Assembly: GCF_900107695.1 (NCBI RefSeq)
Contig: NZ_FNQP01000014.1
Span: forward strand, 25,078 to 89,077
Length of the DNA stretch: 64,000 nucleotides
Source of the DNA: Thiothrix caldifontis
GTDB taxonomy: Bacteria; Pseudomonadota; Gammaproteobacteria; Thiotrichales; Thiotrichaceae
Direction of reading: 5' to 3'
This document shows, piece by piece, positions 34,057-44,272 of the stretch; the first letter of the stretch is position 1, and each line of letters begins with the position of its first letter. The position numbers were made by a program, and so were the translations under genes. The notes beneath the pieces are model-generated. The model did no database searches and was not told the DNA's origin. It saw nothing but the letters and a program-made list of their open reading frames with translations.

Positions 34057-35109
34057 GTGTTTTCAATATATCCTCGTAAAGAAAGCTTACTCGGTCTGGA
34101 CATCAGCTCTTCCGCCATAAAACTGGTGGAAATGACCCGCAAGGGACGTGACTACCGAATCGAAAGTTACTCCGTCGCCCCCCTGCCGGAGGGTGTCGCC
34201 AATGAAAAAGACATTGTGGAACCGGAACCAGTGGGAGAAGCCATCCGCAAAGCTTTGCGTGATAGCCGTTCCAAACTGAAGCATTGTGCCTTGGCCATTC
34301 CCACCTCCATGGCGATTAGCAAAATCATTGCCATGCCAGCCTCTATTCCTCAAGCGGAGTTGGAAGCACAAATGTCAATGGAGGCCGAGCAACACATCCC
34401 CTACCCTATGAACGAGGTCAATTACGACTTTGAAATTCTAGGCCCTTCCGCCAATTCACCAGAAACAGTCGACGTATTGTTAGCGGCAACACGCTCTGAA
34501 AATGTCGAAGTTCGGGTAGCGGCTGCCGAAATGGCTGGCCTAACCGTGGATATTGTCGATACAGAAACCCACGCGCTGGAAAAAGTGCTGCGCCATTTAA
34601 CCAACGAATTAGAGCAAAACGACTCGTTAGCCATTGTCGATTTTGGCGCAACCATGACCGGCATTAGTGTATTCGAGCGTAGCCGCCTAACGTTTTCTCG
34701 CGAACAAACTTTCGGCGGGCGACAATTAACCGAAGAAATCATGCACCGCTATGGCCTCACTTGGCAGGAAGCAGGCTTAGCAAAAAAAGAAGGCAACTTA
34801 CCGGAAAACTACGTTTCAGAAGTGTTAGAACCCTTCAAAGACAGCATGGTACGCCAATTACACCGTTTCCTTCAGTTTTATTACGCGTCCAGTCAGAGAG
34901 ACAGTGTATCGCAAATTCTCATTTGCGGCGGCTGCGCTCGCATTCCCGGTGTCGATGAACAAATCCAGTCCACTATCGGGATTCCGGTAAGGGTCATAAA
35001 CCCTTTCACACGGGTTGCCCTAGGCTCACGTGTCAGTCCGGTTAGATTTACCAATGACATGCAAGCCTTGCTTATTGCAGCCGGTCTATCACTGCGAGGG
35101 TTAGAATAA
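34057..35109 (+). CDS. pilM: Type IV pilus assembly protein PilM
   Basis: A 350-residue actin-like ATPase of the cytoplasmic face of the pilus machine. It begins (V/M)FSIYPRKESLLGLDISSSA, matching PilM proteins, so the GTG at 34057 is preferred as start although the frame is open further upstream. ATPase motifs: LGLDISSSAIKLVEM, AIVDFGATMTGISVF, ILICGGCARIPGV. PilM binds the N-terminus of PilN and couples the PilNO platform to the assembly ATPases. First gene of pilMNOPQ, one base overlap with pilN. Confidence 0.93.
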   Translation: MFSIYPRKESLLGLDISSSAIKLVEMTRKGRDYRIESYSVAPLPEGVANEKDIVEPEPVGEAIRKALRDSRSKLKHCALAIPTSMAISKIIAMPASIPQAELEAQMSMEAEQHIPYPMNEVNYDFEILGPSANSPETVDVLLAATRSENVEVRVAAAEMAGLTVDIVDTETHALEKVLRHLTNELEQNDSLAIVDFGATMTGISVFERSRLTFSREQTFGGRQLTEEIMHRYGLTWQEAGLAKKEGNLPENYVSEVLEPFKDSMVRQLHRFLQFYYASSQRDSVSQILICGGCARIPGVDEQIQSTIGIPVRVINPFTRVALGSRVSPVRFTNDMQALLIAAGLSLRGLE

Positions 35110-35759
35110 TGGCTGGTCTAAACCTCCTGCCTTGGCGGGAAAAAGCGCGTGAAGAAAAGAAAAAGCAGTTTTTCACTCTTGTAGGAGGCAGTGCAGCACT
35201 AGCCGCTGGGATTGTCTTTGGCGCACACCAATACATGCAATACGCTATCGGTTATCAAGAGCAACGCAACCAATTTTTGAGCACTGAAATTGCTGAGCTG
35301 GATAAACAAATCAAGGAAATTGAGGCACTAGATGCCACCCGACAAGCCTTATTAGATAGAATGCAAGTGATTGAAGACCTGCAAAGTACCCGCCCGGCGA
35401 TCGTGCACCTATTTGATGAAATGGTAAATGCGCTTCCCAAGGGCATGTACTTACTCCATCTGAAGCAAGAAGCCACCAAGGTACAACTTGAAGGTAAAGC
35501 AGAGTCCTATGCACGTGTTTCCAGCTACATGAACCGCTTGGATGCCTCTCCTTGGTTAAGTTCATCTAACTTAAATGTCATTTCCACTCAAAAAGATGCA
35601 ACCGATGAGGAAATGGTACTGCGTGACTTTAAATTGGATGTCACCCAATTGCTACGTCAAACTCAGGAGGATGCTAACGCCGACAAAACCACACTACAAA
35701 AGGGTAGCACGCCTCCCAACGTGAAAAAGCCCGCTAAAACGCAGGAGGATGGCAAATGA
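35109..35759 (+). CDS. pilN: Type IV pilus assembly protein PilN
   Basis: A 216-residue bitopic inner-membrane protein. MAGLNLLPWREKAREEKKKQ is the PilM-binding N-terminal motif (INLLPWR). A transmembrane segment at about 25-45 is followed by a coiled coil and a ferredoxin-like domain. It forms the PilNO heterodimer. The C-terminal extension (EDANADKTTLQKGS onwards) is Lys/Pro-rich. Overlaps pilO by 4 bases. Confidence 0.93.
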   Translation: MAGLNLLPWREKAREEKKKQFFTLVGGSAALAAGIVFGAHQYMQYAIGYQEQRNQFLSTEIAELDKQIKEIEALDATRQALLDRMQVIEDLQSTRPAIVHLFDEMVNALPKGMYLLHLKQEATKVQLEGKAESYARVSSYMNRLDASPWLSSSNLNVISTQKDATDEEMVLRDFKLDVTQLLRQTQEDANADKTTLQKGSTPPNVKKPAKTQEDGK

Positions 35760-36397
35760 ATCTACATGAGTTGAATAATTTAGCGGACGATCCTGGTAGT
35801 GTCTCTTGGTCAATCAAGTCAGTAGCGCTCGTCCTCATCATGCTGATTATTTTGTTATTGGGCTACCAACTCATCATCGTTGATGAGCTAGATGCACTGA
35901 CGAATGTAGAAACCAAGGAGCAGCAATTACGCGCTGATTTGGAAACCAAGCAAAAACGTGCCAGCCAGCTTCCACAATACAAAGCTCAAATGGAAGAAAT
36001 GCAACGTTCTTTCAGTATTTTATTACGTCAACTACCTAGTGATACTGAAATCCCCGGATTGATTCTGGATATTTCTGAAAAAGGCTTATCTAATGGTCTG
36101 GAATTAGAGAGATTTGAGCCACAAAATGAAGTGCAAATGGAGTTTTATGCCGAGAAGCCCATCAAAATCATCGCCAAAGGTTCATACCGTGAACTAGCGA
36201 CCTTTGTCAGTGATATTTCTGGCCTGTCGCGTATTGTGACCATCAACAATATCGACCTCAAGCCAGAAGAGAACAGCGGACGGCTGCGTTTAGAAGCCAC
36301 ACTCAAAACCTATCGCTACTTAGAAGAGGATAGCGGCGATGCTCCGACTAAAGCGAACGACAAAGTAGCCAGCAGCAATAAGGGGAAAAAAGGATGA
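35756..36397 (+). CDS. pilO: Type IV pilus assembly protein PilO
   Basis: A 213-residue bitopic inner-membrane protein: membrane segment VALVLIMLIILLLGYQLIIV at about 23-43, coiled coil, then the periplasmic ferredoxin-like domain (LLRQLPSDTEIPGLILDISE, EFYAEKPIKIIAKGSYREL). Partner of PilN in the alignment subcomplex. ATGA overlaps at both ends (pilN and pilP). Confidence 0.93.
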   Translation: MNLHELNNLADDPGSVSWSIKSVALVLIMLIILLLGYQLIIVDELDALTNVETKEQQLRADLETKQKRASQLPQYKAQMEEMQRSFSILLRQLPSDTEIPGLILDISEKGLSNGLELERFEPQNEVQMEFYAEKPIKIIAKGSYRELATFVSDISGLSRIVTINNIDLKPEENSGRLRLEATLKTYRYLEEDSGDAPTKANDKVASSNKGKKG

Positions 36398-36951
36398 AAC
36401 TGATTGCCCCCCATTTCCTCACACACAGCGTAAAGTTATTGGTAGGTTTGAGCTTGTTAGCATCCCTAACAGCCTGTAACAATGACATGAGTGATTTGGA
36501 ACAATACGTACAAAATGTTAAAGAAAAACCGGCCAGCCCCATTGACCCGATTCCCGAAATCAAACCCTATGTGCGTTTCATTTACCCTGGACACGAATTG
36601 GATCCGTTTGACTCCAAGATTCTTGCACCCGATACCGTGGCAGACCCCGGCAATGCCATTATGCCAGACCCAACTCGAGTACCCGAATTTCTGGAAAGCT
36701 TCCCTCTGGATAGCCTACGCATGGTGGGTACGCTCAACCAGAATGGCGCATTGTGGGCGCTTATTCGCATTCCAGATGGTGCTATTCACCGCGCCCGCCT
36801 AGGCAATTACCTCGGTAAAAATCACGGCAAGATCAATAAAGTTGAAGAAACCAAAGTGATTGTTCAGGAAATTGTGGAAAATGGTTTTGGTGGTTTCAAA
36901 GAACGGGAAAATGCCATCGCCCTCTCTGACCTTAAAGATGTAAAAAAATAA
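36394..36951 (+). CDS. pilP: Type IV pilus lipoprotein PilP
   Basis: A 185-residue lipoprotein with lipobox LLASLTAC near residue 28. After a Pro-rich unfolded stretch comes the PilP domain (LESFPLDSLRMVGTLNQNGA, WALIRIPDGAIHRARLGNYL, GKNHGKINKVEE). It links PilNO to the secretin PilQ across the periplasm. Coupled to pilO by a 4-base overlap; pilQ follows after 20 bases. Confidence 0.94.
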   Translation: MKLIAPHFLTHSVKLLVGLSLLASLTACNNDMSDLEQYVQNVKEKPASPIDPIPEIKPYVRFIYPGHELDPFDSKILAPDTVADPGNAIMPDPTRVPEFLESFPLDSLRMVGTLNQNGALWALIRIPDGAIHRARLGNYLGKNHGKINKVEETKVIVQEIVENGFGGFKERENAIALSDLKDVKK

Positions 36952-36971
36952 TACACAGGACTAGCAACAAA

Positions 36972-39425
36972 ATGAAAACAATAAAGCAAAGTGTTGCTTT
37001 GGCAATTCTCATGGCCTGCACCCCTGCCAGCAGCTTGGTTTTAGCAGCCGATAAGCAACTGCAAAATATTACAGCACATGCAGCAGGGAATAAGACAGAA
37101 ATCCAATTGCAATTCAGCTCCCCAGTAGAATTGCCAAAAGGTTTTCTCATGGAAAATCCTTCACGGCTAGTCTTTGATTTTCCCGCTACCGAAGTTGCGC
37201 CCAATACCCGCAGCAAAGCGATTAATTTAGGGCAAGTGCAAACCATTGATGCTGCGAATAACAAAGGCAAAGCACGGGTAGTCGTGCATTTAAATGGGTT
37301 GGTTGACCATACCGTCGAATCACGTGGTAACACTGTTGTCATGTTGTTTGACAATGCAGGTAACAAACATGATCAAAAAACACCTGCGCCAACGATGCAA
37401 CGTAGTGGTAAAGCAGCTCCTGATAGCCTTACCCCGCCCACCTTTGAGATCCCACCGCAACCACAAACGCCTGCGAAATCTCCTACCGTGGAGACGCAAA
37501 ATCTTGCGTCTCTACCGCCAGCCAACAAAGCTTTGCCGTTGCCAGAATTGCCTATTCCTCAGGCATTACCAACCGATTACGCATGGTATACACCACCCAA
37601 TACAACAGCACCGGTAACAACTCCCGCACCCGCGCCAGTCAATAAAACCGTAGTCACTGCCCCCAAACCGGCAACGGCTCCTGTTGTAGCCAAACCAGTA
37701 ATGGCAAAGGCTCCAACGGCTGCGCCATTACCACCTGTTCAAGCCCCTACACTGGTTAATGCTGCGTCACAATTGCAAGGTGTTGACTTCCGGCGTGAAC
37801 CTGACGGTGGCGGACGTGTCATCATTAACCTACCCTCAGCCAATACCCAAGTTAGCGACAGTAAAAGCGGCAACACCATCACCGTTACATTAGCTGATGT
37901 TGATGTCCCCAGCGATCTGCAAAAGCGCATGGATGTCATGGATTTTGGTACGCCCGTCAGCGGTATTGACGTAACACAACGTAATGACGGTGCTCGCATT
38001 CGCATTGCTAATCACGAAGGGTTTGAACACCGCATCAAGCGTAATGGCAATGAGTACATCGTTTACATCGACAAACTCAAAGTGTCAGCAGAGGAAAAAT
38101 TAGCTGGAGAGCAGAAAAAGAAAAACTTTACAGGTGAAAAACTCTCGCTCAACTTCCAAGACATCGAAGTACGTGCCGTCTTGCAATTGCTAGCCGACTT
38201 CACCGACAAAAACATCGTGGTCAGCGACACCGTGGCAGGAAATATTACTGTACGCCTCAAAGACGTACCTTGGGATCAGGCCCTCGACATCGTACTCGAA
38301 TCCAAAAACCTAGCGATGCGCGAAAACGGCAATGTCATTTGGGTCGCCCCCGCCGCAGAACTGACCGCAAAAGAACAGCAGGAACTACAATCCATTAAGG
38401 CGAAGCAAGAGCTAGAACCTTTGGTGACAGAATACATTGCCATCAACTTTGCCAAAGCCACTGAACTTTCTGCTTTAATCGAAAAATCTCAAGGTGAAGA
38501 TAAACAATCGCTGTTATCTCCACGCGGCAAAGTATCGGTAGATGAACGCACCAACACACTACTCGTACAAGACACTGCCACTCAGGTAAAAGCCATCCGC
38601 GATTTGGTTAAAGCACTGGACGTTCCAGTGGAACAAGTTCTGATCGAATCACGTATTGTGATTGCCAACGATACTTTTGGCAAAGAACTAGGCGCACGCT
38701 TTGGCGTTACGCCAACATGGATTAATAAAGATACCATCGGGATCGGCACAGGCCACCTCGGCTCCGGTACCGATGACTATTGGGAAAGTGCCACCAAAGC
38801 GCTTGCCGATACAACGGGTGAAAGCACCATCACCATTCCCGGTCTCAGTGACCGTCTCAGTGTCAACTTACCGGTGACAGGTGCTATCGGCAGCTATGGC
38901 TTCTCAATTCTCAGCAAAGACTTCTTGGTTGACCTAGAACTTTCCGCCTCACAAGCGGAAAGTAAAAGTGAAACCATCTCCAGCCCACGGGTTATTACTT
39001 CCAACCAGACCAAAGCACTCATCGAACAAGGTGTGGAAATTCCTTACTTGCAAGCATCTTCCAGTGGTGCTGCTAACGTCGCGTTCAAAAAAGCTGTACT
39101 CAGCCTCGAAGTCACGCCACAAATCACCCCGGATGAGCATATTTCAATGGACTTGAAAGTCAATCAGGATACTGTTGGTCAAATTTTCTCTGGTGTGCCT
39201 AGCATCAACACCCGCGAAGTCCAAACCAAAGTGTTGGTAGAAAATGGTCAAACGGTAGTACTCGGTGGTGTCCATGAAGAAGAAAGCCTCAGCGGCACAA
39301 CCAAGGTTCCAGTCTTGGGTGATGTACCCGTGTTAGGGCGATTGTTCCGCACCGACAATAACAGCAACAAGAATCGTGAACTGCTAATCTTCGTCACCCC
39401 GAAAATTGTGGATGGTAAATCGTAA
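36972..39425 (+). CDS. pilQ: Type IV pilus secretin PilQ
   Basis: An 817-residue outer-membrane secretin. Signal peptide (to about residue 27, SSLVLAA), two AMIN domains (about 30-125 and 260-360), which bind peptidoglycan, separated by a long Pro/Ala/Thr linker. Then an STN/N0 domain (LSLNFQDIEVRAVLQLLADF), N1 domain and the C-terminal secretin pore (VEQVLIESRIVIANDTFGKE, VPVLGDVPVLGRLFR, RELLIFVTPKIV). The linker is longer than in E. coli-like relatives. It forms the pore through which the pilus exits. Confidence 0.95.
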   Translation: MKTIKQSVALAILMACTPASSLVLAADKQLQNITAHAAGNKTEIQLQFSSPVELPKGFLMENPSRLVFDFPATEVAPNTRSKAINLGQVQTIDAANNKGKARVVVHLNGLVDHTVESRGNTVVMLFDNAGNKHDQKTPAPTMQRSGKAAPDSLTPPTFEIPPQPQTPAKSPTVETQNLASLPPANKALPLPELPIPQALPTDYAWYTPPNTTAPVTTPAPAPVNKTVVTAPKPATAPVVAKPVMAKAPTAAPLPPVQAPTLVNAASQLQGVDFRREPDGGGRVIINLPSANTQVSDSKSGNTITVTLADVDVPSDLQKRMDVMDFGTPVSGIDVTQRNDGARIRIANHEGFEHRIKRNGNEYIVYIDKLKVSAEEKLAGEQKKKNFTGEKLSLNFQDIEVRAVLQLLADFTDKNIVVSDTVAGNITVRLKDVPWDQALDIVLESKNLAMRENGNVIWVAPAAELTAKEQQELQSIKAKQELEPLVTEYIAINFAKATELSALIEKSQGEDKQSLLSPRGKVSVDERTNTLLVQDTATQVKAIRDLVKALDVPVEQVLIESRIVIANDTFGKELGARFGVTPTWINKDTIGIGTGHLGSGTDDYWESATKALADTTGESTITIPGLSDRLSVNLPVTGAIGSYGFSILSKDFLVDLELSASQAESKSETISSPRVITSNQTKALIEQGVEIPYLQASSSGAANVAFKKAVLSLEVTPQITPDEHISMDLKVNQDTVGQIFSGVPSINTREVQTKVLVENGQTVVLGGVHEEESLSGTTKVPVLGDVPVLGRLFRTDNNSNKNRELLIFVTPKIVDGKS

Positions 39426-39478
39426 CCTTACCTCACAAGCTGCTTGATTCCCGCGCTCAGTGCTGGCATAAATCCCAC

Positions 39479-40021
39479 ATGCAGAACAGTATCATTCTGG
39501 TGGGATTGATGGGCGCGGGAAAATCCACCATAGGTAGACAACTTGCGCGAAAACTTAACTTAACGTTCTACGACTCTGACAAGGTGATCGAGGAACGTAC
39601 TGGCGTCAGTATCCCCACCATCTTTGAAGTTGAAGGGGAGGCTGGCTTTCGTGAGCGCGAGGAACAAGTCATCGCCGATCTCACCACCTTGCCCAACATC
39701 TTACTAGCTACCGGTGGCGGTAGCATTCTGCGCGAAACCAACCGACAGCGAATCAAGGAAGCAGGGTGCGTTATTTACCTGAAAGCCTCCGCCGACCAAC
39801 TTTTTCAACGCATCAAGCAGGATCGTAGCCGCCCCTTGATGCAAACCGAAAACCCATTGCAAACCTTACGCAACTTGCTAAAAGCCCGCGAGCCTTATTA
39901 TCTGGAAGTCGCCGATCTGGTTGTGCCAACAGGCAAACAGAAAGTGAACGTCATCCTGCGCGAAATTCATACTAAACTCAAACAACTACAGGATGTTGCC
40001 CATGCAAACTCTCCATCTTGA
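39479..40021 (+). CDS. aroK: Shikimate kinase
   Basis: A 180-residue P-loop kinase, fifth step after DAHP in the chorismate pathway. Walker A in [18 protein letters not shown], shikimate-binding DSD in [20 protein letters not shown] and ATGGGSI, and the lid RSRPLM. It overlaps aroB by 20 bases; pilQ-aroK-aroB is a conserved order. Confidence 0.96.
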   Translation: MQNSIILVGLMGAGKSTIGRQLARKLNLTFYDSDKVIEERTGVSIPTIFEVEGEAGFREREEQVIADLTTLPNILLATGGGSILRETNRQRIKEAGCVIYLKASADQLFQRIKQDRSRPLMQTENPLQTLRNLLKAREPYYLEVADLVVPTGKQKVNVILREIHTKLKQLQDVAHANSPS

Positions 40022-41078
40022 CCTTGGCGACCGCAGCTACCCAATTCACATTGGGCAGGGTTTACTGCAACAAGCCGAGCTGATCACACCCCATATTCGT
40101 GGCAAAAGTGCTGTCGTCGTGTCCAACAGCACGGTTGCGCCGCTGTATTTGGAAACCACACAGCGCTTACTGAGCGGCCTGAAACACTCCGCCGTGATTT
40201 TACCCGATGGTGAAGAATACAAAAATCTCGATGTTCTCAACCAGATTTACACGCACCTGCTAGAACACAAAGCTGACCGCAAAACCACACTGATTGCGTT
40301 AGGTGGCGGTGTCGTGGGTGATATGACTGGCTATGCCGCAGCCAGCTATCAACGTGGGGTCAATTTCATTCAGATTCCCACCACTTTACTGGCAATGGTT
40401 GATTCTTCAGTTGGTGGCAAAACGGGAGTCAATCACCCACTAGGCAAGAACATGATCGGTGCATTCCACCAACCGCAATGCGTGCTGATCGACACCGATA
40501 GCTTGAATACCTTGGCAGATCGCGAACTCAGCGCAGGGATAGCTGAAGTAGTAAAATACGGTCTGATTCGTGATCCAGCATTCCTGCAATGGCTGGATGC
40601 CAATATGGATAAATTGCTATCACGTGACCCCGCAGCCCTCACCTATGCGATTTTCCGCTCCTGCGAACACAAAGCAGAAGTCGTGGCAGCCGATGAGCGC
40701 GAATCAGGGCAACGCGCCCTGCTAAATTTAGGGCATACTTTCGGGCACGCGATTGAAGCCGCAATGGGTTATGGCAACTGGTTACACGGTGAAGCGGTAG
40801 CGACTGGCATGGTGATGGCAGCCGAACTTTCACAGCAAATGGGCTGGTTATCACTGGATGACGTGGCTTACACGCGCCACATCCTGCAACGTGCGAATTT
40901 GCCAGTTGATCCTCCCCCGCAAATGACGGGTGAAGATTTCACCCGTTATATGTCTGTCGACAAAAAAGTGTTAGACGGCACATTGCGGCTGGTGCTCATG
41001 AAATCACTGGGTGAGGCCATCGTCACGGCTGATTTTGATACTGCCGCCCTCAAATGGGTATTGAACCGGGGAAAGTAA
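40002..41078 (+). CDS. aroB: 3-dehydroquinate synthase
   Basis: A 358-residue NAD- and metal-dependent enzyme forming 3-dehydroquinate. Motifs: [78 protein letters not shown] (zinc His) and [10 protein letters not shown]. Start at 40002 ([11 protein letters not shown]) inside the end of aroK. It ends one base before the stop of the convergent DUF3131 gene, so the shikimate genes and the polysaccharide operon meet tail to tail with no room for a terminator. Confidence 0.96.
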   Translation: MQTLHLDLGDRSYPIHIGQGLLQQAELITPHIRGKSAVVVSNSTVAPLYLETTQRLLSGLKHSAVILPDGEEYKNLDVLNQIYTHLLEHKADRKTTLIALGGGVVGDMTGYAAASYQRGVNFIQIPTTLLAMVDSSVGGKTGVNHPLGKNMIGAFHQPQCVLIDTDSLNTLADRELSAGIAEVVKYGLIRDPAFLQWLDANMDKLLSRDPAALTYAIFRSCEHKAEVVAADERESGQRALLNLGHTFGHAIEAAMGYGNWLHGEAVATGMVMAAELSQQMGWLSLDDVAYTRHILQRANLPVDPPPQMTGEDFTRYMSVDKKVLDGTLRLVLMKSLGEAIVTADFDTAALKWVLNRGK

Positions 41079-42395
41079 TTATTTCCCCAATCTCATTAGC
41101 TTACCGTCCTGCTTATACGCCAGCGCTTCCAAAATAATGCCGTTGGTGTTAGCAGTGATGGCTTTGTTAGGTTCGCCACTCATCTCGTATAAACCGGAAT
41201 ACCAACCCCGTTCCGGGTCAGCCAGTGTGGCAGCTTTGGTGACTAACTTCTGGGTATAATCGGTTTCATACAGTGCGTGCCAACCAAAAGCTGCCTTAGT
41301 ACTCAAGGTTTTGAACTGACTGGCATCTTCACCTTTCTCACTAATGGCATTCCACACCTTGCCATCAGTGAACACCGTGTTGTACACAAAGTAGGGTGGT
41401 TGATCAATGTTGTCTTCAGAAACCGCAGTAAGGATTCCTGTATCGGCAAAACGCTTTTCCTGCGCTTTATACACTCGCCATGCTAATTCCTGCGAGAGGT
41501 GATCCCAACCAAATTCCACACCATCAAGAATGTAAGGCTCACTCACTACGTAGTTGTGTGCCTGGTATTGCAATGGATCACGACTATCAGTGGCAACCTG
41601 AATCCCATAAATGTCCACAAACTTGAGAAAATCGGTGTAGCGTAGCGAACTAGACACATCAAGTCCCATCAGATTAAACGACTTGGCCGCATACTCCTCA
41701 TATCCCAAACGCCCCTCTTGAAGGTACAAAGTTTCACCGGCATCAGTAACCGCTGCACCTTGTAACACCCCTTTTACTAACATGGGTGACGTATCCCACT
41801 TACCTAATACCTGTTTAACCGCATTTGTATGCTGTGGGTAATGCCATGTCAGCACATTGAACGGCACAAGAATCCGCCCAATGTCGATTGCTGACCAACC
41901 AATTCCTGTTTTGCTAGGCAGATTGTTGTAATCGACCATCTGCAACGAAATCGTATTGTAAGACTTATTGGGTAATTTTCCCTCAAATAAAGGCATCTGT
42001 ACCAGTGAATCCAACGCTTTGAAAATACGTGCATCAAACTCCGTTTGGTCAATAATCCCCAAACGTTGCGCCGCAATCACAGCCATTAGATAAGATGAGG
42101 TATCCCACAAAGTGGATGCATTATAGTTATCAACCGAATTCACCAAGCCGGTCTCTGCAATAGTGTTATTTTGAAAATATTTCCACGCAATTTTCGCCCA
42201 TTCTATTTCCTGCGCAGTGAGTGGACGAGTCGGGGCAATTTTCACATCAGTACTCGCCTCAATTACCGCTTCCGGTGTATTTGCATTGCCCATACTAACA
42301 CCTTCCAACCACCCCACTAAACCAAATGCTGTCACTAAACCCGTTAGAAAAATCAGGTGGCTGCGGGCGCGAACCAAGCCTTCCTTAAAACTCAT
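41079..42395 (-). CDS. DUF3131 protein A
   Basis: A 438-residue protein with an N-terminal membrane anchor or signal (LIFLTGLVTAFGLVGWLEGV) and a DUF3131 domain, a family I recall as belonging to the six-hairpin glycosidase-like superfamily. Recognisable motifs shared with the two paralogues in this window: AWKYFQNNTIAETGLVNSVD, STLWDTSSYLMAVIAAQRLG, PNKSYNT, LQEGRLGYEEYAAK, NYVVSEPYILDG, TAVSEDNIDQPPYFVYNTVF, ERGWYSGLYE, KAITANTNGIILEALAYK. Start codon overlaps the glycosyltransferase stop as ATGA, so both act together; it probably trims or binds the nascent glycan outside the membrane. Confidence 0.82.
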   Translation of the reverse strand: MSFKEGLVRARSHLIFLTGLVTAFGLVGWLEGVSMGNANTPEAVIEASTDVKIAPTRPLTAQEIEWAKIAWKYFQNNTIAETGLVNSVDNYNASTLWDTSSYLMAVIAAQRLGIIDQTEFDARIFKALDSLVQMPLFEGKLPNKSYNTISLQMVDYNNLPSKTGIGWSAIDIGRILVPFNVLTWHYPQHTNAVKQVLGKWDTSPMLVKGVLQGAAVTDAGETLYLQEGRLGYEEYAAKSFNLMGLDVSSSLRYTDFLKFVDIYGIQVATDSRDPLQYQAHNYVVSEPYILDGVEFGWDHLSQELAWRVYKAQEKRFADTGILTAVSEDNIDQPPYFVYNTVFTDGKVWNAISEKGEDASQFKTLSTKAAFGWHALYETDYTQKLVTKAATLADPERGWYSGLYEMSGEPNKAITANTNGIILEALAYKQDGKLMRLGK

Positions 42396-44260
42396 GCTGT
42401 CACCTCGTTATTATTATAAGTTGGAGAACCATGGACTTCAGCAACGGTTGCTTCATGCTCTGGCTGCCAAAATGCTGCCAGTACAATTCCACTCAAGGCG
42501 ATCACATTATTCAGCCCCCAAAAAATATTTACCAAAATTCCACCCAGCGAATAATCTTGATTGCCTAAAACAAAATATTGTACGGAGGCATACGTTACGC
42601 CCACTACGGTCAACACAATCACCGCAAACTGTGGCAATACCAGATGGAAAAAATTGCCTTCTTGCCGATCTTTGGGTGTCACCGGGAATTTAATTTTTTC
42701 GCCTTTCAGCACTGTCCAAATCGCCTGTAAATTAACGGGGAAAAACGACAAATAGCTCGCTTTGGAACGGTAGCCCGCAATCCCCCATGTCCCCACCATA
42801 AAGGCTAATTCCATCGCAATCAAAAATGGCAAAATATGTAAGAAAAAATCACCGGTATACGCACTCACTGGGGCAATGCCACTGAATAAGTAAATCAGCG
42901 GTGCAATCAAAAACATCATATTCCAAATACCGCCAAGATATGACCACGCGGTTGCACCATACATCAAACGTTGCGCCCAACTCATACCCTTGCGGGTCAT
43001 TGGGTTGTCGTGCATGACAATATCCAAAGTACCGCCTGCGTATTTAAAACGTTGGATCGTCCAGCTCAGCAAATCTTGTGGTGACAACATTTTGGATTCT
43101 ACAGTGGGGTGCAGCACCGATTTCCAGTGTCGCTCCTCATCCGAATGCAGCACAATGGAGGTGTAAATATCTTCGGAAACGTGAAACCGGTAAGGCGTAA
43201 ACTCCTCCTCACCTGCTACTTGGTGACGCATTTCCTGCACCAAGCCGCTATCGAGTTCTTGCCCACCCATGAGTTTCTGCAATTTTTTGGATTGCTTGCC
43301 TACCTGCTTTTCAATAGTATCAGAATAAGTTTTGAGCGCAGCTTCCATCACGGCTTCGCGGCGGTGAATCGAACCAGCACCGCAACAAAACGACGCATTT
43401 GCCCAGTTACGCCGTCGTTGGATAATGTCGTAAAACATTTTCGGCTCATTCACGAAGGGGTCTTCACCCACCCGCACCTCACCAATCACAGCCTCCACAC
43501 CTTTACCCAACCAACGTCCAGGCACTTTCAAATACTTATACAACGCGTCGGGTAAACGCTTGCCTTCAGGCAAGTCAAAAAACCATTGCGGCGTTTGCAC
43601 CCACGCCACATCGGGGTCACGAAAATAACCCAATGTATGTTCCAAAATAGTCGGAAATGGGCGGGTATCCGCATCACAAATCACAATGAAATCGCCATGC
43701 GTTTGCTCCATAGCATTGCGCAAATTGCCCGCTTTGAAACCAATATTGCTGCTACGGGTGAGGTAGCCAACGCCCTCTTCTTCAGCAACTTGGCGCATTT
43801 CTGGGCGCTTGCCATCATCCAGTACAAAAATGTTCAATTCAATGGTATGCGGATAGGTAACTTTTTGGGCATCGCGAATACTCAGCCGTACTAATTCGAC
43901 TTCTTCATTGTAAGTAGGGAAAAACACATCGACCTTGATCGGGCGGTCAGTAGCATACTCTGGGCGCACGACTTCACTGAGTTTCGCAGGCGGAGGCAAT
44001 TGCTCATAATCTTGCACTTTCCACAAATTGAACACAAACAAGCCCAAACCAACATACGACGCTGTTTCCGCAAACGCGAGGGGAATGGCATACCATAAGG
44101 CATCCGGGTTGAGTGATTCCGTCCAGCGCCACCATAAGTACCACGCCCCCAAGGTCATAGCGATGACGGCTAGGAACTGCCAAATACTTTCCGTTACTGC
44201 CGAATATTGCAACGGCGGTTCGGGTTTACGGTCTTCAAACTTGTCGAAATAGAATCCCAT
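42392..44260 (-). CDS. Family 2 glycosyltransferase, cellulose-synthase-like (BcsA-like)
   Basis: A 622-residue processive glycosyltransferase with two N-terminal and about four C-terminal membrane helices. Catalytic motifs: DVFFPTYNEE, LDDGKRPEM, VICDADTRPFPT (DxD), VSEDIYTSIVL (in place of TED), and TIQRFKYAGGTLD where BcsA has QxxRW, so Arg-Trp is changed to Lys-Tyr. There is a charged helical insert of about 50 residues before the SED motif. The protein ends about 25 residues after the last helix, so there is no PilZ (c-di-GMP) domain. It should polymerise and translocate a beta-linked glycan; the sugar cannot be told. Follows the GH2 gene by 12 bases and overlaps DUF3131 A. Confidence 0.88.
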   Translation of the reverse strand: MGFYFDKFEDRKPEPPLQYSAVTESIWQFLAVIAMTLGAWYLWWRWTESLNPDALWYAIPLAFAETASYVGLGLFVFNLWKVQDYEQLPPPAKLSEVVRPEYATDRPIKVDVFFPTYNEEVELVRLSIRDAQKVTYPHTIELNIFVLDDGKRPEMRQVAEEEGVGYLTRSSNIGFKAGNLRNAMEQTHGDFIVICDADTRPFPTILEHTLGYFRDPDVAWVQTPQWFFDLPEGKRLPDALYKYLKVPGRWLGKGVEAVIGEVRVGEDPFVNEPKMFYDIIQRRRNWANASFCCGAGSIHRREAVMEAALKTYSDTIEKQVGKQSKKLQKLMGGQELDSGLVQEMRHQVAGEEEFTPYRFHVSEDIYTSIVLHSDEERHWKSVLHPTVESKMLSPQDLLSWTIQRFKYAGGTLDIVMHDNPMTRKGMSWAQRLMYGATAWSYLGGIWNMMFLIAPLIYLFSGIAPVSAYTGDFFLHILPFLIAMELAFMVGTWGIAGYRSKASYLSFFPVNLQAIWTVLKGEKIKFPVTPKDRQEGNFFHLVLPQFAVIVLTVVGVTYASVQYFVLGNQDYSLGGILVNIFWGLNNVIALSGIVLAAFWQPEHEATVAEVHGSPTYNNNEVTA

Positions 44261-44272
44261 AACTGTGCATTC

